From an uncultured Aquimarina sp. (lineage in GTDB: Bacteria > Bacteroidota > Bacteroidia > Flavobacteriales > Flavobacteriaceae), in the NCBI GenBank assembly GCA_947498705.1, contig CANMLW010000016.1:1-64000 (forward strand): 64,000 nt of DNA, given 5' to 3'. The notes under the pieces are model-generated. The model was not told the origin of the DNA. It ran no database searches and worked only from the letters and a program-made list of their open reading frames with translations. A program made the translations under genes and the position numbers. Shown piece by piece: positions 44,671 through 53,370 of the stretch (position 1 is its first letter; each line of letters starts with the position of its first letter).

Positions 44671-46299
44671 CTACTCTCCTAAGAAAGGGTATCTGTAGTC
44701 TGCCGGAGAAACAAATGTTTCTTTTATCATACGAGGAGAAACCCAACGTAATAGGTTTAGGTATGATCCTGCTTTATCATTTGTACCAGAAGCTCTTGCT
44801 CCTCCAAATGGCTGTTGTCCAACAACTGCACCAGTACATTTGTCATTAATATAGAAGTTACCCGCACAATTTTCTAATGCTTTAGTAGCTTCTGCAGCAG
44901 CATAACGATCTGTAGAAAAGATAGCTCCTGTAAGTGCGTATTCACTAGTTCCATCAACAAGTTGTAATGTTTCTTCCCATGCTTCGTCTTCATAAACGAA
45001 TATGGTAATTACTGGTCCAAAAAGCTCAGTACACATTGTTGTGTATTTAGGATCTTTAGTTACAATTACGGTAGGCTCTATAAAGTATCCTACAGATTTA
45101 TCATAATTACCACCAGCTATAACAGTTACATCTTCATCCTTTTTAGCTTGATCAATATATTTTGCAAGTTTATCAAATGAACTTTCAGTAATAACAGCAG
45201 TAATAAAGTTGCTCATATCTTCTGGAGATCCCATTTTGAAAGAAGCAACATCTTCTTTGATATATTTTTCTACATCGGCCCATAAACTTTTTGGGATATA
45301 TGCTCTAGATGCAGCACTACATTTTTGTCCTTGGTATTCGAATGCACCACGTGTGATTCCTGTAGCAACTTGCTTAGCATTTGCGCTTGGGTGTGCAATA
45401 ATAAAATCCTTACCACCAGTTTCACCTACAATTCTTGGGTAGGTTTTGTAATTATGGATGTTGGTTCCTATTTTACCCCAAATATCATTAAATACTCCAG
45501 TACTTCCTGTGAAATGAATTCCAGCAAAATCAGGACTAGCTAATAAGGTTTCAGTAATCATAGAAGGACTACCGGCTACTAGATTGATTACTCCTGCAGG
45601 TACACCTGCTTCCTGAAATACATCCATAAGCACTTTTGCAGAATACATCTGTGTGCTACTAGGCTTCCATACCACTACATTCCCCATCAATGCTGCACTG
45701 GCAGGAAGGTTTCCAGCAATAGCAGTAAAGTTAAAAGGTGTAATAGCATAAACAAAACCTTCTAGTGGTCTGTATTCTAATCTATTCCAAGCAGCAGAAG
45801 TAGATTCTGGTTGCTCATTATATATCTGAGTCATAAATTCTACATTAAAACGTAGGAAATCTATAAACTCGCAAGCAGCATCGATTTCTGCTTGATATAT
45901 ATTTTTAGATTGTGCTAACATGGTAGCAGCGTTAATTTTCGAACGGTAAGGGCCTGCAATAAGTTCTGCAGCTCTTAAGAAAACAGCAGCTCTTTGTTCC
46001 CAAGGTAAATTAGCCCATTTCTTTCGTGCTTCTAACGCAGTATCTATAGCTTGTTGAACATGCTTTTTCTCTGCTTTGTGATAAGTCCCTAATATATGTT
46101 TATGGTCATGAGGAGGAGACATAGTTCCTGTATCCCCAGTTCTTATTTCTTCGCCATTTATATATAAAGGAACATCAACAGATGAATTGTACATTGATTT
46201 GTATGTTGCCAAAACTTCTTCTCTTTCTGGTGTTCCAGGAGCATATGACTTAACGGGCTCGTTTAATGCGGTAGGAACTTGAAAAAAACCTTTTCCCAT
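44671..46299 (-). CDS. pruA: L-glutamate gamma-semialdehyde (P5C) dehydrogenase
   Basis: 542 residues, the stand-alone Bacteroidota P5CDH length (no PutA fusion). NAD+-dependent oxidation of glutamate semialdehyde to glutamate, the second step of proline catabolism. Seen: MSPPHDHKHILGTYHKA, AITPFNFTAIAGNLPASAA, GIHFTGSTGVFND (NAD loop), RIVGETGGKDFI (base Glu), YQGQKCSAASRAY (nucleophile Cys), CTELFGPVITI and QQPFGGARASGTN. Confidence 0.95.
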   Translation of the reverse strand: MGKGFFQVPTALNEPVKSYAPGTPEREEVLATYKSMYNSSVDVPLYINGEEIRTGDTGTMSPPHDHKHILGTYHKAEKKHVQQAIDTALEARKKWANLPWEQRAAVFLRAAELIAGPYRSKINAATMLAQSKNIYQAEIDAACEFIDFLRFNVEFMTQIYNEQPESTSAAWNRLEYRPLEGFVYAITPFNFTAIAGNLPASAALMGNVVVWKPSSTQMYSAKVLMDVFQEAGVPAGVINLVAGSPSMITETLLASPDFAGIHFTGSTGVFNDIWGKIGTNIHNYKTYPRIVGETGGKDFIIAHPSANAKQVATGITRGAFEYQGQKCSAASRAYIPKSLWADVEKYIKEDVASFKMGSPEDMSNFITAVITESSFDKLAKYIDQAKKDEDVTVIAGGNYDKSVGYFIEPTVIVTKDPKYTTMCTELFGPVITIFVYEDEAWEETLQLVDGTSEYALTGAIFSTDRYAAAEATKALENCAGNFYINDKCTGAVVGQQPFGGARASGTNDKAGSYLNLLRWVSPRMIKETFVSPADYRYPFLGE

Positions 46300-46363
46300 A
46301 ACGTGTTGTATTAGTTTAAATTAGTAAAATGTTTTGCTGTCGCGAATTTATTATTTCGGAGGG

Positions 46364-46371
46364 CAAAGATA
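46364..46371 (-). promoter_or_regulatory. -7 box of pruA
   Basis: Minus strand TATCTTTG, exact TAnnTTTG, 64 bp upstream of the pruA ATG. Confidence 0.5.
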
Positions 46372-46470
46372 GAAAATTATAAAAGGTATATTTACTTTTG
46401 ACTTTAATATATACTATTCAGAGTGTATTTTTTTTTGTAAGTTGTCAAAAAATTGGCCGACCTAGAATTT

Positions 46471-47187
46471 ATGTGTACAGTAACATTAATCCCAACTCAA
46501 GAAAATAATTTTATTTTGACCTCAAATCGTGATGAGGCAATTAATAGAAAAACACTACAACCAGAGTTTTATTGCATTGGTTCGACAAGAATGTTATTTC
46601 CAAAAGATGCTTTGGCAGGAGGCACTTGGATTGGTGTAAGTGATAAGAATACGATGATTTGTTTGCTTAATGGTGGATTTGTAAAGCATCAGAGAAAGTC
46701 CTCTTATAGACAAAGTAGAGGAGTAGTAGTGAAAGACTTACTTGAAGCTAATGATTTAGAAAAAGCAATTAACCAATATAATTATAAAGGTATAGAGCCT
46801 TTTACAATAATAGCCGCAAACTGGCAATCAGAGTTGTTGTTTTTTGAATTAGTTTGGGATGGAGAGCAGGCACATATACGAAGGTTGAGTAAAGAAACGC
46901 ATATTTGGTCATCCTCTACGTTGTATGATGATGAAATAAAAGCAGTTCGTAAAAAATGGTTTGAAACATTTGAAAACAAAAATGATTTGACCGTTGACTC
47001 TCTTTTAAACTTTCATAAAACAGCGGGTGTTGGAGATAAGAATAAAGATTTGCAAATAGATAGAGGTGCACTAAAAACAATTAGCATCACCCAAATAGTA
47101 AAAAATGAAGAGGAAATTTCGATGCGATATGAAAATCTTCAGGATAGTAAGGTTAATACTGTTGTTTTTGAAACAGTAACGGCTTAA
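46471..47187 (+). CDS. NRDE (TANGO2-like) family protein
   Basis: 238 residues from the ATG at 46471, giving the family N-terminus MCTVTLIP; a TTG 18 nt upstream is rejected. The NRDE signature is in LTSNRDEAINR. Other landmarks: FPKDALAGGTWIGVS, MICLLNGGF, WSSSTLYDDE and DSLLNFHKT. Cys2 at the exposed N-terminus resembles Ntn-hydrolase nucleophiles, so a hydrolase activity is possible but unproven; human TANGO2 is linked to heme/lipid handling. It is 22 bp before the next plus-strand gene, likely an operon. Confidence 0.85.
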   Translation: MCTVTLIPTQENNFILTSNRDEAINRKTLQPEFYCIGSTRMLFPKDALAGGTWIGVSDKNTMICLLNGGFVKHQRKSSYRQSRGVVVKDLLEANDLEKAINQYNYKGIEPFTIIAANWQSELLFFELVWDGEQAHIRRLSKETHIWSSSTLYDDEIKAVRKKWFETFENKNDLTVDSLLNFHKTAGVGDKNKDLQIDRGALKTISITQIVKNEEEISMRYENLQDSKVNTVVFETVTA

Positions 47188-47209
47188 TGAGTGATCGATA
47201 AATTTTGAA

Positions 47210-48229
47210 ATGTTGAAGTATACTGGTAAAATAATTTCGCTTGCTTTTCCTGATACATTTGTAAAATGTTCTGATGAGCGATTTGTAAAAGCTTTGATAG
47301 CAGTGGGTTTTGGAAAGAAAAACTACATCAAAGCCGGTCATGCGGCTTTTGTTCTTATAGAAAATCAAACCGGTAAAGCAGAATATTTTGATTTTGGAAG
47401 ATATATTACCCCTAATGGATATGGTAGAGTAAGAAGTGCTATAACAGATGTCGAGTTAGAAATCCCTTTTAAGGCAACAATAACTAGAGGTAACAAACTT
47501 GATAATTTAGAAGAGTTTTTAGTGTGGTTAGAAGCAAATCCTGAAAAAACACATGGGAGTGGTAGATTGGTAGCTTCGGTCTGTGATTATATAGATTACC
47601 AACGTTCCAGAGATTTCGTGCTATCTATTCAAAAGCAGGGAAGTGTTAAGTACAAGGCCTTTGGTAAAATAGGAAGTAATTGCTCGCGTATTGTGACAGA
47701 CACAATTTTGGCAGGAACAGATCATCCAAAAATAAGAAAGCCTTTGTTAAGAAATAAGTTGTTTACTCCTAGTCCCTTAGGTAATGTAGCTAAGGCTGGT
47801 TTAGAAAACCCAATTTATCAGGTAGAAAACGGAATAATGGATATATATCCGGGATCGATTTTTAAGGAAAACCTAACAAATTATTTTGATCAAAATATTC
47901 CAGAAAACAATACTCACAGTTTGGTAAATGGTGAGTTAAATGGTGAGAATGCCCACTTTCTTGAAGGTATTGGGAGCAGTGCTTATTTTACATTAGAAGA
48001 GTCTTGTGAGAAAAATGTTTTTGAGATTAAAAGGTATACAGAATGTGGTAAGGAAGATTTTAATGGCTTGTTTGAGGTAGTAGAGGGTAATTTTGATGCT
48101 TCCAAAACATACAGGTTTATTTATGACTCTAATTGTAAATACTGTCATTTAGAACAAAGTGGTAAAAAAATAAAACTAGAACGAGTTAGTAGAACAATTA
48201 ATTCAGTGCAAAGGAAGCGAGCAGTTTGA
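47210..48229 (+). CDS. Conserved flavobacterial protein, possible permuted NlpC/P60-like fold
   Basis: 339 residues, cytosolic by sequence (no signal peptide). I think it belongs to the DUF6695 group but am not sure. Early: KAGHAAFVLIENQTGKAEYFDFGRYI, a His in a strand context. Later: FGKIGSNCSRIVTDTILAG, a Cys at a helix start. The order His before Cys is that of circularly permuted papain-like (LRAT/DUF4105-type) proteins. The C-terminal third (IGSSAYFTLEESCEKNVFEIKRY) looks like a separate domain. Its 3' end overlaps apaG by 32 bp on the other strand. Function unknown. Confidence 0.65.
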   Translation: MLKYTGKIISLAFPDTFVKCSDERFVKALIAVGFGKKNYIKAGHAAFVLIENQTGKAEYFDFGRYITPNGYGRVRSAITDVELEIPFKATITRGNKLDNLEEFLVWLEANPEKTHGSGRLVASVCDYIDYQRSRDFVLSIQKQGSVKYKAFGKIGSNCSRIVTDTILAGTDHPKIRKPLLRNKLFTPSPLGNVAKAGLENPIYQVENGIMDIYPGSIFKENLTNYFDQNIPENNTHSLVNGELNGENAHFLEGIGSSAYFTLEESCEKNVFEIKRYTECGKEDFNGLFEVVEGNFDASKTYRFIYDSNCKYCHLEQSGKKIKLERVSRTINSVQRKRAV

Positions 48230-48584
48230 AACTAGGAATCATCACCTGAAACTTTTGTGCTGACGTGAAATTAATCATGTTATAATGCCCTTTCATAGAT
48301 CCAAAAGGTGAGTTAAGTAAACAGCCGCTATTATAAGTGTGAGATTCACCTGGTTTAAGAACGGGTTTTTTGCCAATCACGCCTTCTCCTTCAACAATTT
48401 CCGTATTATTTAGAGCGTCTTTAATTTCCCAGAAGCGAGAAGTAAGTTGTACAGGGTACTTGCTTTGGTTTTCTATGCTAATACGGTATCCAAAAGCAAA
48501 ATGGACTTTATGATTTTTGTAGAACGTACCTTCAAAGTTAGTATCTACCGAAATTTTTATGCCGCTAGTGATCTGTTGAACCAT
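48198..48584 (-). CDS. apaG: ApaG (DUF525) protein
   Basis: 128 residues, the whole family length. FN3-like beta sandwich: ISVDTNFEGT, HFAFGYRISIENQSKYPVQLTSRFWEIKDA, EGVIGKKPVLKPGESHTYNSGCLLNSPFGSMKGHY is split among strands, and the family G-x-G-V-x-G pattern is EGVIGKKP. In E. coli ApaG is linked with Ap4A metabolism and Co2+/Mg2+ resistance; the molecular function is not settled. The gene is convergent with, and overlaps by 32 bp, the preceding plus-strand gene. Confidence 0.93.
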   Translation of the reverse strand: MVQQITSGIKISVDTNFEGTFYKNHKVHFAFGYRISIENQSKYPVQLTSRFWEIKDALNNTEIVEGEGVIGKKPVLKPGESHTYNSGCLLNSPFGSMKGHYNMINFTSAQKFQVMIPSFKLLASFALN

Positions 48585-48609
48585 AGGTGTGATATAATAA
48601 TAGATTCTA

Positions 48610-48617
48610 CAAATGTA
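48610..48617 (-). promoter_or_regulatory. -7 box of apaG
   Basis: Minus strand TACATTTG, TAnnTTTG match, 25 bp upstream of the apaG ATG. Confidence 0.5.
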
Positions 48618-48733
48618 AATATATAGAATCCGTTACCGCTAAGATAGAAAATAATCAATTTATAAACAGAAATTTAACAATTGTTTTACCTCAAATTTTT
48701 TATTTGTAAAATGTAAATAATACTTGTGATAAC

Positions 48734-48766
48734 AAAGAAGGTGTTCTTTTTATAAACACCCTCTTT
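48734..48766 (-). terminator. Terminator of T9SS dehydrogenase gene
   Basis: AAAGAAGGTGTT / AACACCCTCTTT with one mismatch and a short loop; weak T tract. Confidence 0.6.
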
Positions 48767-48778
48767 ATCATTTTTGTT

Positions 48779-51700
48779 TTATTTTAAGATTAGCTTTTTT
48801 GTTTTTGATTTGTTCCCAGATGCTACTGTGATAAGGTATAAGCCAGAACTTAGATCATTTAGATGGATTTCTTCTGTAGTGATTTTACCCTTTTTGACCA
48901 CTTGCCCAATTTGATTTTGTATATAATAAACCGTGTCGGTTAATAGGTTTGTTTTTATTAGAATAAAGTCATTTGTTGGGTTAGGAAAGATGTTAAAATT
49001 TAAAGTTTTTGAACCGGGTTTTTGATCGGTTTTTGATGTTGCATTTATAATAACATTGTAATCTTCCACTTCTCCATAACGAAAAGAAGCACAGGGGCCT
49101 GGAGTGCCGTTATATTGCAAAGCAACCCTCATGCGTGTAGGTCCGTTTTGTGCATTATCGGGTATTGTAAAGTTTCCATTTACTGGAGTTGCTCTTGTAG
49201 AGGTATTCCATACCTGTTCTCCTGGATCTGCAAAATCACCGTCTTGGTTATAGTCTATCCATACGGTATATATTTCATTGTAGGTGGTGGTTCTAGGCCA
49301 TATAGGCGTTATAGAGATGTTATTACTAATTCCTTTTGATAATTCGGTAGATTCTGAAGTAAAGTCACTATACCCGTTGGTGCCAGCCATTGAGGTTTTA
49401 TTAATTGTTCCAATGGTAACATTTCCAATATATTCATAAGAAGTATCATTCCCGTTTGATTCGCAATAATTGATTTGCTCATTTAGAGTGGTAAACAAAG
49501 TAGAATTACTGTAATTAGAAACAGTATTGTCGGGACATTTACTTCTTATTTGTGCTTCATATGAGGTGTTGGGCTTTAAGTTTTCTATGCTATAGATATT
49601 TTCTGCAGTTGAAATGGTAACCCAGTCATTGGTTGTTGTTTCACGATATCTTACATCATAGGTTGCAGATGTAACGATTTTCCAGGATAACTGCACGCTG
49701 GTAGTTTTGATATCTGAAGAAGTAATGTCTGATGGTATGACGGCGGTACAGGATGTATCTGTAGAATTTGTCCATATTGCCGTGTTATGAGCTGTAATAG
49801 CCCCCGCTTTAGAAAAATTACCTGTTGCAATTATTTTTTGGGTATCGTCTAAGGAGAATGTCATTGCGTTAACAATAATATCTACTCCTACACTAGTGTT
49901 TGTTCCCATTGCTTTCCAACCACCATTTTCACTCCATTGCGCTATGTTGTTTACGATATCATTGCTAGTATTATTTGATGCAATATCAAAAGCTCCTGCT
50001 GCATAAAGATGTGTGCCGTCATGTAATAAAGTGCGCACAATATTATTTACCCCGTTGCCAAGTTTAGACCAGCTTTTTGATTGGATATCCCATTTGGCAA
50101 TTCGATTTACCGTAGTTCCTCCTGCGAGTGCAAAATTACCTCCTATAAATACACTTGATGGGGTAGTTGTAATGGCTTCTACAAAACCACTGGTTCCAAT
50201 GCCCAGAGTCCCCCAGTTGGATCCGTTCCAGGTAGCAATTCTGTTGGCTGTATTTCCTCCTGCTTCATCAAAATTACCACCAGCATAAAGAATGCCATCG
50301 TTTCCGATAGCCAAAGATCTTATTTCATTATTGGTTCCCGATTGTTGATTGGTGCTATCGGTGAGAGCAGACCATTGGTTTGAATTCCATTGTGCAATGT
50401 TTCTTACCTCAGTTCCTCCGGCAGTTTTAAATACTCCACCAACAAAAACAGTATTGTTGTGGATTTCTATCGCTGCTACAGCTCCATCTACTCCCGATCC
50501 CAGGGCAGACCACTGTGTGCCGTTCCATACAGCAATATGATTGGCATTAATACCGCCAATTTTTGTAAATGATCCCCCTGCATATAAGTTACCATTTGTA
50601 TCTGTTTTTAATGCATTTATACTTCCGTTAATCTCACCTCCCAGAGCAGACCAACCAGAATTTTGATTCCATACTGCAATGTTTTTTGCATTGACTGTAC
50701 CAGCTTTGTTAAAAACACCTCCATGGTATACGTTGCCATTTGTATCGGTAGCTATGGCGTGCACAATACCATCTATACCTTCATTTAAAGCGCCCCATGA
50801 GCCTATGCCGTTTACTTGGGTTCCTGTAGGAGAGGTAGTTCCATCTACCAATTGGTATATTTTTCCATTTGTGCCATAACTTGAAAAGTAAAGTTCTCCC
50901 AGAGTATCTACTCCAAAAGAAGATACAAACAATCCATCGGTTTTAAAAAGTAATGTGCTGTCGGCATCTCCTGTTGAAGGGTTGTAGTTTAGTGCCCAGA
51001 CTCTACCACTTACATAATCAGCAAAGATATACTTAGAGTTGATATCAGGGTTTAAGCTAGTTATTTCTGAGCCTCGATAAACATAGCCACCGGTAATAGA
51101 AACATCTCCCTGATTGTGGTTATAATTAAAAACAGGAGATGCAACAGGCCCAGAAATAACAACATTACTGTTTGCAACCGAATTGCCTTCAAATCTACTC
51201 CAACCATAATTCTTACCTTTTTCGATGTTATTGATCTCTTCAAAAGCGTTTTGTCCCACATCTGCACCCCAAAGTTTTCCTGAAACGGCATCAAACGAAA
51301 ATTTCCACGTGTTGCGGATACCATAGGCGTAAATTTCGTCTAACCCATCAACGCCTACAAAAGGGTTGTCACTTGGTATTTCATAGTTATTATTAGGTAG
51401 AGCTGGATTGGTTTCTATAGGATTGCTGTCGTCAATATCGACATCAATGCGACAAATACTTCCAAATACCGTGTTTTTGTTTTGCCCGTTGCGTTGGGGA
51501 TCGTTTCCGCCACCACCATCACCAAAGGATATGTATAAATATGAATCAGAACCAAAGGCTATCTTACCTCCGTTATGATTACTGTTGTTTTGATTTTTAT
51601 CAAATTGAAAAATTACCAGTTCACTATTAGGGTCTGCCAGAGTAGGATCGTTTGCTTGGGCAGAAAATCGAGATAATACCATTCGGGTCGAAATTCCAGA

Positions 51701-52060
51701 AACCGGACTGTTCGTAGTATAATACACATAGAAGTATTTATTGTTTTTATAGTCTGGGTGAAAAGCAAGCCCCAAGAGTCCTAATTCCTGTCCGTTCGAA
51801 AACTGAACTCTATCCGTAATGTCTAAGAAGGTTTTTACCTGGGATGAGGTAGCTGTTGCTGTTTTTGGGAATACTTTTATTCTTCCTCTTTGCTCTACCA
51901 CAAACATTTGTTCTGTCTCGTTATCAATACACTGTATTTCTACAGGAAATTCGAAATTTAGATTTGGAAAAGCTGATTGATAGGTGATTTGAGAAAATAA
52001 TATGTTACAGAAACATAATAGAGTCGTTACGATAAGAAATTTATTGGTTAATGGTTTCAT
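48779..52060 (-). CDS. T9SS-exported PQQ glucose/sorbosone dehydrogenase with propeller and GEVED domains
   Basis: 1093 residues. Signal peptide 1-23. About 30-410: soluble-type glucose/sorbosone dehydrogenase fold (QELGLLGLAFHPDY, NHNGGKIAFGSDSYLYISFGDGGGG, GADVGQNAFEEIN). About 415-780: repeated 40-50 residue blades (NGNVYHGGVFNKAGTVNAKNIAVW, LYAGGSFTKIGGINANHIAVW, VFVGGVFKTAGG). About 795-885: an FN3 domain (TTSVQLSWKI, NLKPNTSYEAQI). About 940-1015: a GEVED domain (IWPRTTTYNEIYTVWIDYNQ, RYGEVEDY). The last 70 are a T9SS type A sorting domain (NIFPNPTNDFILI, LSSGLYLITV, KKLILK). Sugar oxidation outside the cell is likely. Confidence 0.9.
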   Translation of the reverse strand: MKPLTNKFLIVTTLLCFCNILFSQITYQSAFPNLNFEFPVEIQCIDNETEQMFVVEQRGRIKVFPKTATATSSQVKTFLDITDRVQFSNGQELGLLGLAFHPDYKNNKYFYVYYTTNSPVSGISTRMVLSRFSAQANDPTLADPNSELVIFQFDKNQNNSNHNGGKIAFGSDSYLYISFGDGGGGNDPQRNGQNKNTVFGSICRIDVDIDDSNPIETNPALPNNNYEIPSDNPFVGVDGLDEIYAYGIRNTWKFSFDAVSGKLWGADVGQNAFEEINNIEKGKNYGWSRFEGNSVANSNVVISGPVASPVFNYNHNQGDVSITGGYVYRGSEITSLNPDINSKYIFADYVSGRVWALNYNPSTGDADSTLLFKTDGLFVSSFGVDTLGELYFSSYGTNGKIYQLVDGTTSPTGTQVNGIGSWGALNEGIDGIVHAIATDTNGNVYHGGVFNKAGTVNAKNIAVWNQNSGWSALGGEINGSINALKTDTNGNLYAGGSFTKIGGINANHIAVWNGTQWSALGSGVDGAVAAIEIHNNTVFVGGVFKTAGGTEVRNIAQWNSNQWSALTDSTNQQSGTNNEIRSLAIGNDGILYAGGNFDEAGGNTANRIATWNGSNWGTLGIGTSGFVEAITTTPSSVFIGGNFALAGGTTVNRIAKWDIQSKSWSKLGNGVNNIVRTLLHDGTHLYAAGAFDIASNNTSNDIVNNIAQWSENGGWKAMGTNTSVGVDIIVNAMTFSLDDTQKIIATGNFSKAGAITAHNTAIWTNSTDTSCTAVIPSDITSSDIKTTSVQLSWKIVTSATYDVRYRETTTNDWVTISTAENIYSIENLKPNTSYEAQIRSKCPDNTVSNYSNSTLFTTLNEQINYCESNGNDTSYEYIGNVTIGTINKTSMAGTNGYSDFTSESTELSKGISNNISITPIWPRTTTYNEIYTVWIDYNQDGDFADPGEQVWNTSTRATPVNGNFTIPDNAQNGPTRMRVALQYNGTPGPCASFRYGEVEDYNVIINATSKTDQKPGSKTLNFNIFPNPTNDFILIKTNLLTDTVYYIQNQIGQVVKKGKITTEEIHLNDLSSGLYLITVASGNKSKTKKLILK

Positions 52061-52230
52061 TTTCAGTTGGTTTTGAGTGTTTTACTCAAAACCAATCTAA
52101 AAACATATTTATTGTTTAAAGAGAAAATTTATTATAATATTTAACTAAAATTATAAGGAATTAACTATTATTTTGGATGTAACTTATTGATTTATTGTGC
52201 TTTTTGTGTTGAAGGTGAGTTGAGGTTGTT

Positions 52231-53301
52231 TTAAAAAATAAAAATAGACCCTACAAGGATTAGGACAGATCCAATCCCCGCAAGAATAATAAAGGATAGG
52301 TTAATGAAAATAAATTTAAAAAATGTTTTACCATTATTTTGTTGGTAAAACTTACGCATTGCAATAAATAGATAGATTAGAAAAGTAACTATCGCAATGT
52401 GAAAAGCAGTTTCATTACCTAGTATTTCATCTATTAGGTACGAGATTCCTATCAAAAAAAAGAACATGGTTTGGGTGTGAAAAGTAAATATTAGATGTTC
52501 CATGTAGGTAAATGACCTTCTGAAATAAAATATCCAAAGGACTATTGCAAAAAAAGGTAAGAAAAAGAAAATGATAAAAGGAAGTTTGTTAAAAACAAAT
52601 TCGAACAAAGCAATAGGATTGTCACTTAGTTTATATGTTTTTAAACTTCTTTTATAAAGATATTTGTTGTACCAATTTTTTTCATGCCCCAGGTTGTCTA
52701 ATGCGGTTTCAGGAGAAAGTTCATTCGTTTTTTTGTAATATCTGGTGTATGTTTTTAAGCGATTATTAAAATCTTCAAAACCGCTCATGGTATCTAGTTG
52801 ACTTTCTGAATAATAAACAGAAGATGTGTTTTCTTTAGAAGTAAGATAAGGTGTGAAAATTGATTCTTCTGAGTTATTGATCTCATTATTGGATGTTGTT
52901 TTAATCTCTTTTTTTAATGTATTAGCTTCTTTAGTATTTAATTGATTTGACATGTAGTCAAAGTCTATAAACATACCATTTATGATAAAGAAAATAATAG
53001 ATACACTAAGGTAGAACCTAAAGGGGTTAGAGTATTTTATTCTTTTTCCTTCGATATATTCTTTGGATATTTTTCCGGGCTTAAAAAGTAAGGCAACTAC
53101 AGTATGTCGAAGCTTTGAGTCATATGAGAAAATACTTGCAAAAAACTCACTAAAAAAATCTTTAAAAGAAAGTCGTTTTGTGGTATTAGCTTGTCCACAA
53201 TTATGACAATATTTGTCAATAATATCTAAAGGAACACCACAATTAAGGCATTCGTTTCCTCTGTATTTTTTTAAAAACCTTTCTTGGTCTTTCATGCCCA
53301 T
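52231..53301 (-). CDS. DUF3667 membrane protein with zinc ribbon
   Basis: 356 residues (start ATG 53301 or 53295). An N-terminal zinc ribbon, CLNCGVPLDIIDKYCHNCGQ, is followed by the conserved SFKDFFSEFFASIFSYDSKL / HTVVALLFKPGKISKEYIEGKR segment of DUF3667. There are then four or five hydrophobic helices (about 95-115, 240-260, 272-290, 300-320 and 330-352) with a charged loop at about 130-235. Common in Bacteroidota; function unknown. It lies just downstream of the plug gene on the same strand. Confidence 0.85.
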   Translation of the reverse strand: MGMKDQERFLKKYRGNECLNCGVPLDIIDKYCHNCGQANTTKRLSFKDFFSEFFASIFSYDSKLRHTVVALLFKPGKISKEYIEGKRIKYSNPFRFYLSVSIIFFIINGMFIDFDYMSNQLNTKEANTLKKEIKTTSNNEINNSEESIFTPYLTSKENTSSVYYSESQLDTMSGFEDFNNRLKTYTRYYKKTNELSPETALDNLGHEKNWYNKYLYKRSLKTYKLSDNPIALFEFVFNKLPFIIFFFLPFFAIVLWIFYFRRSFTYMEHLIFTFHTQTMFFFLIGISYLIDEILGNETAFHIAIVTFLIYLFIAMRKFYQQNNGKTFFKFIFINLSFIILAGIGSVLILVGSIFIF

Positions 53302-53370
53302 ATATGCTGGTTTACTTTTTGTATTGTATTAAAAGAAGGTTTTTGATTAAGAATAGAGCTAAAAAGATAT

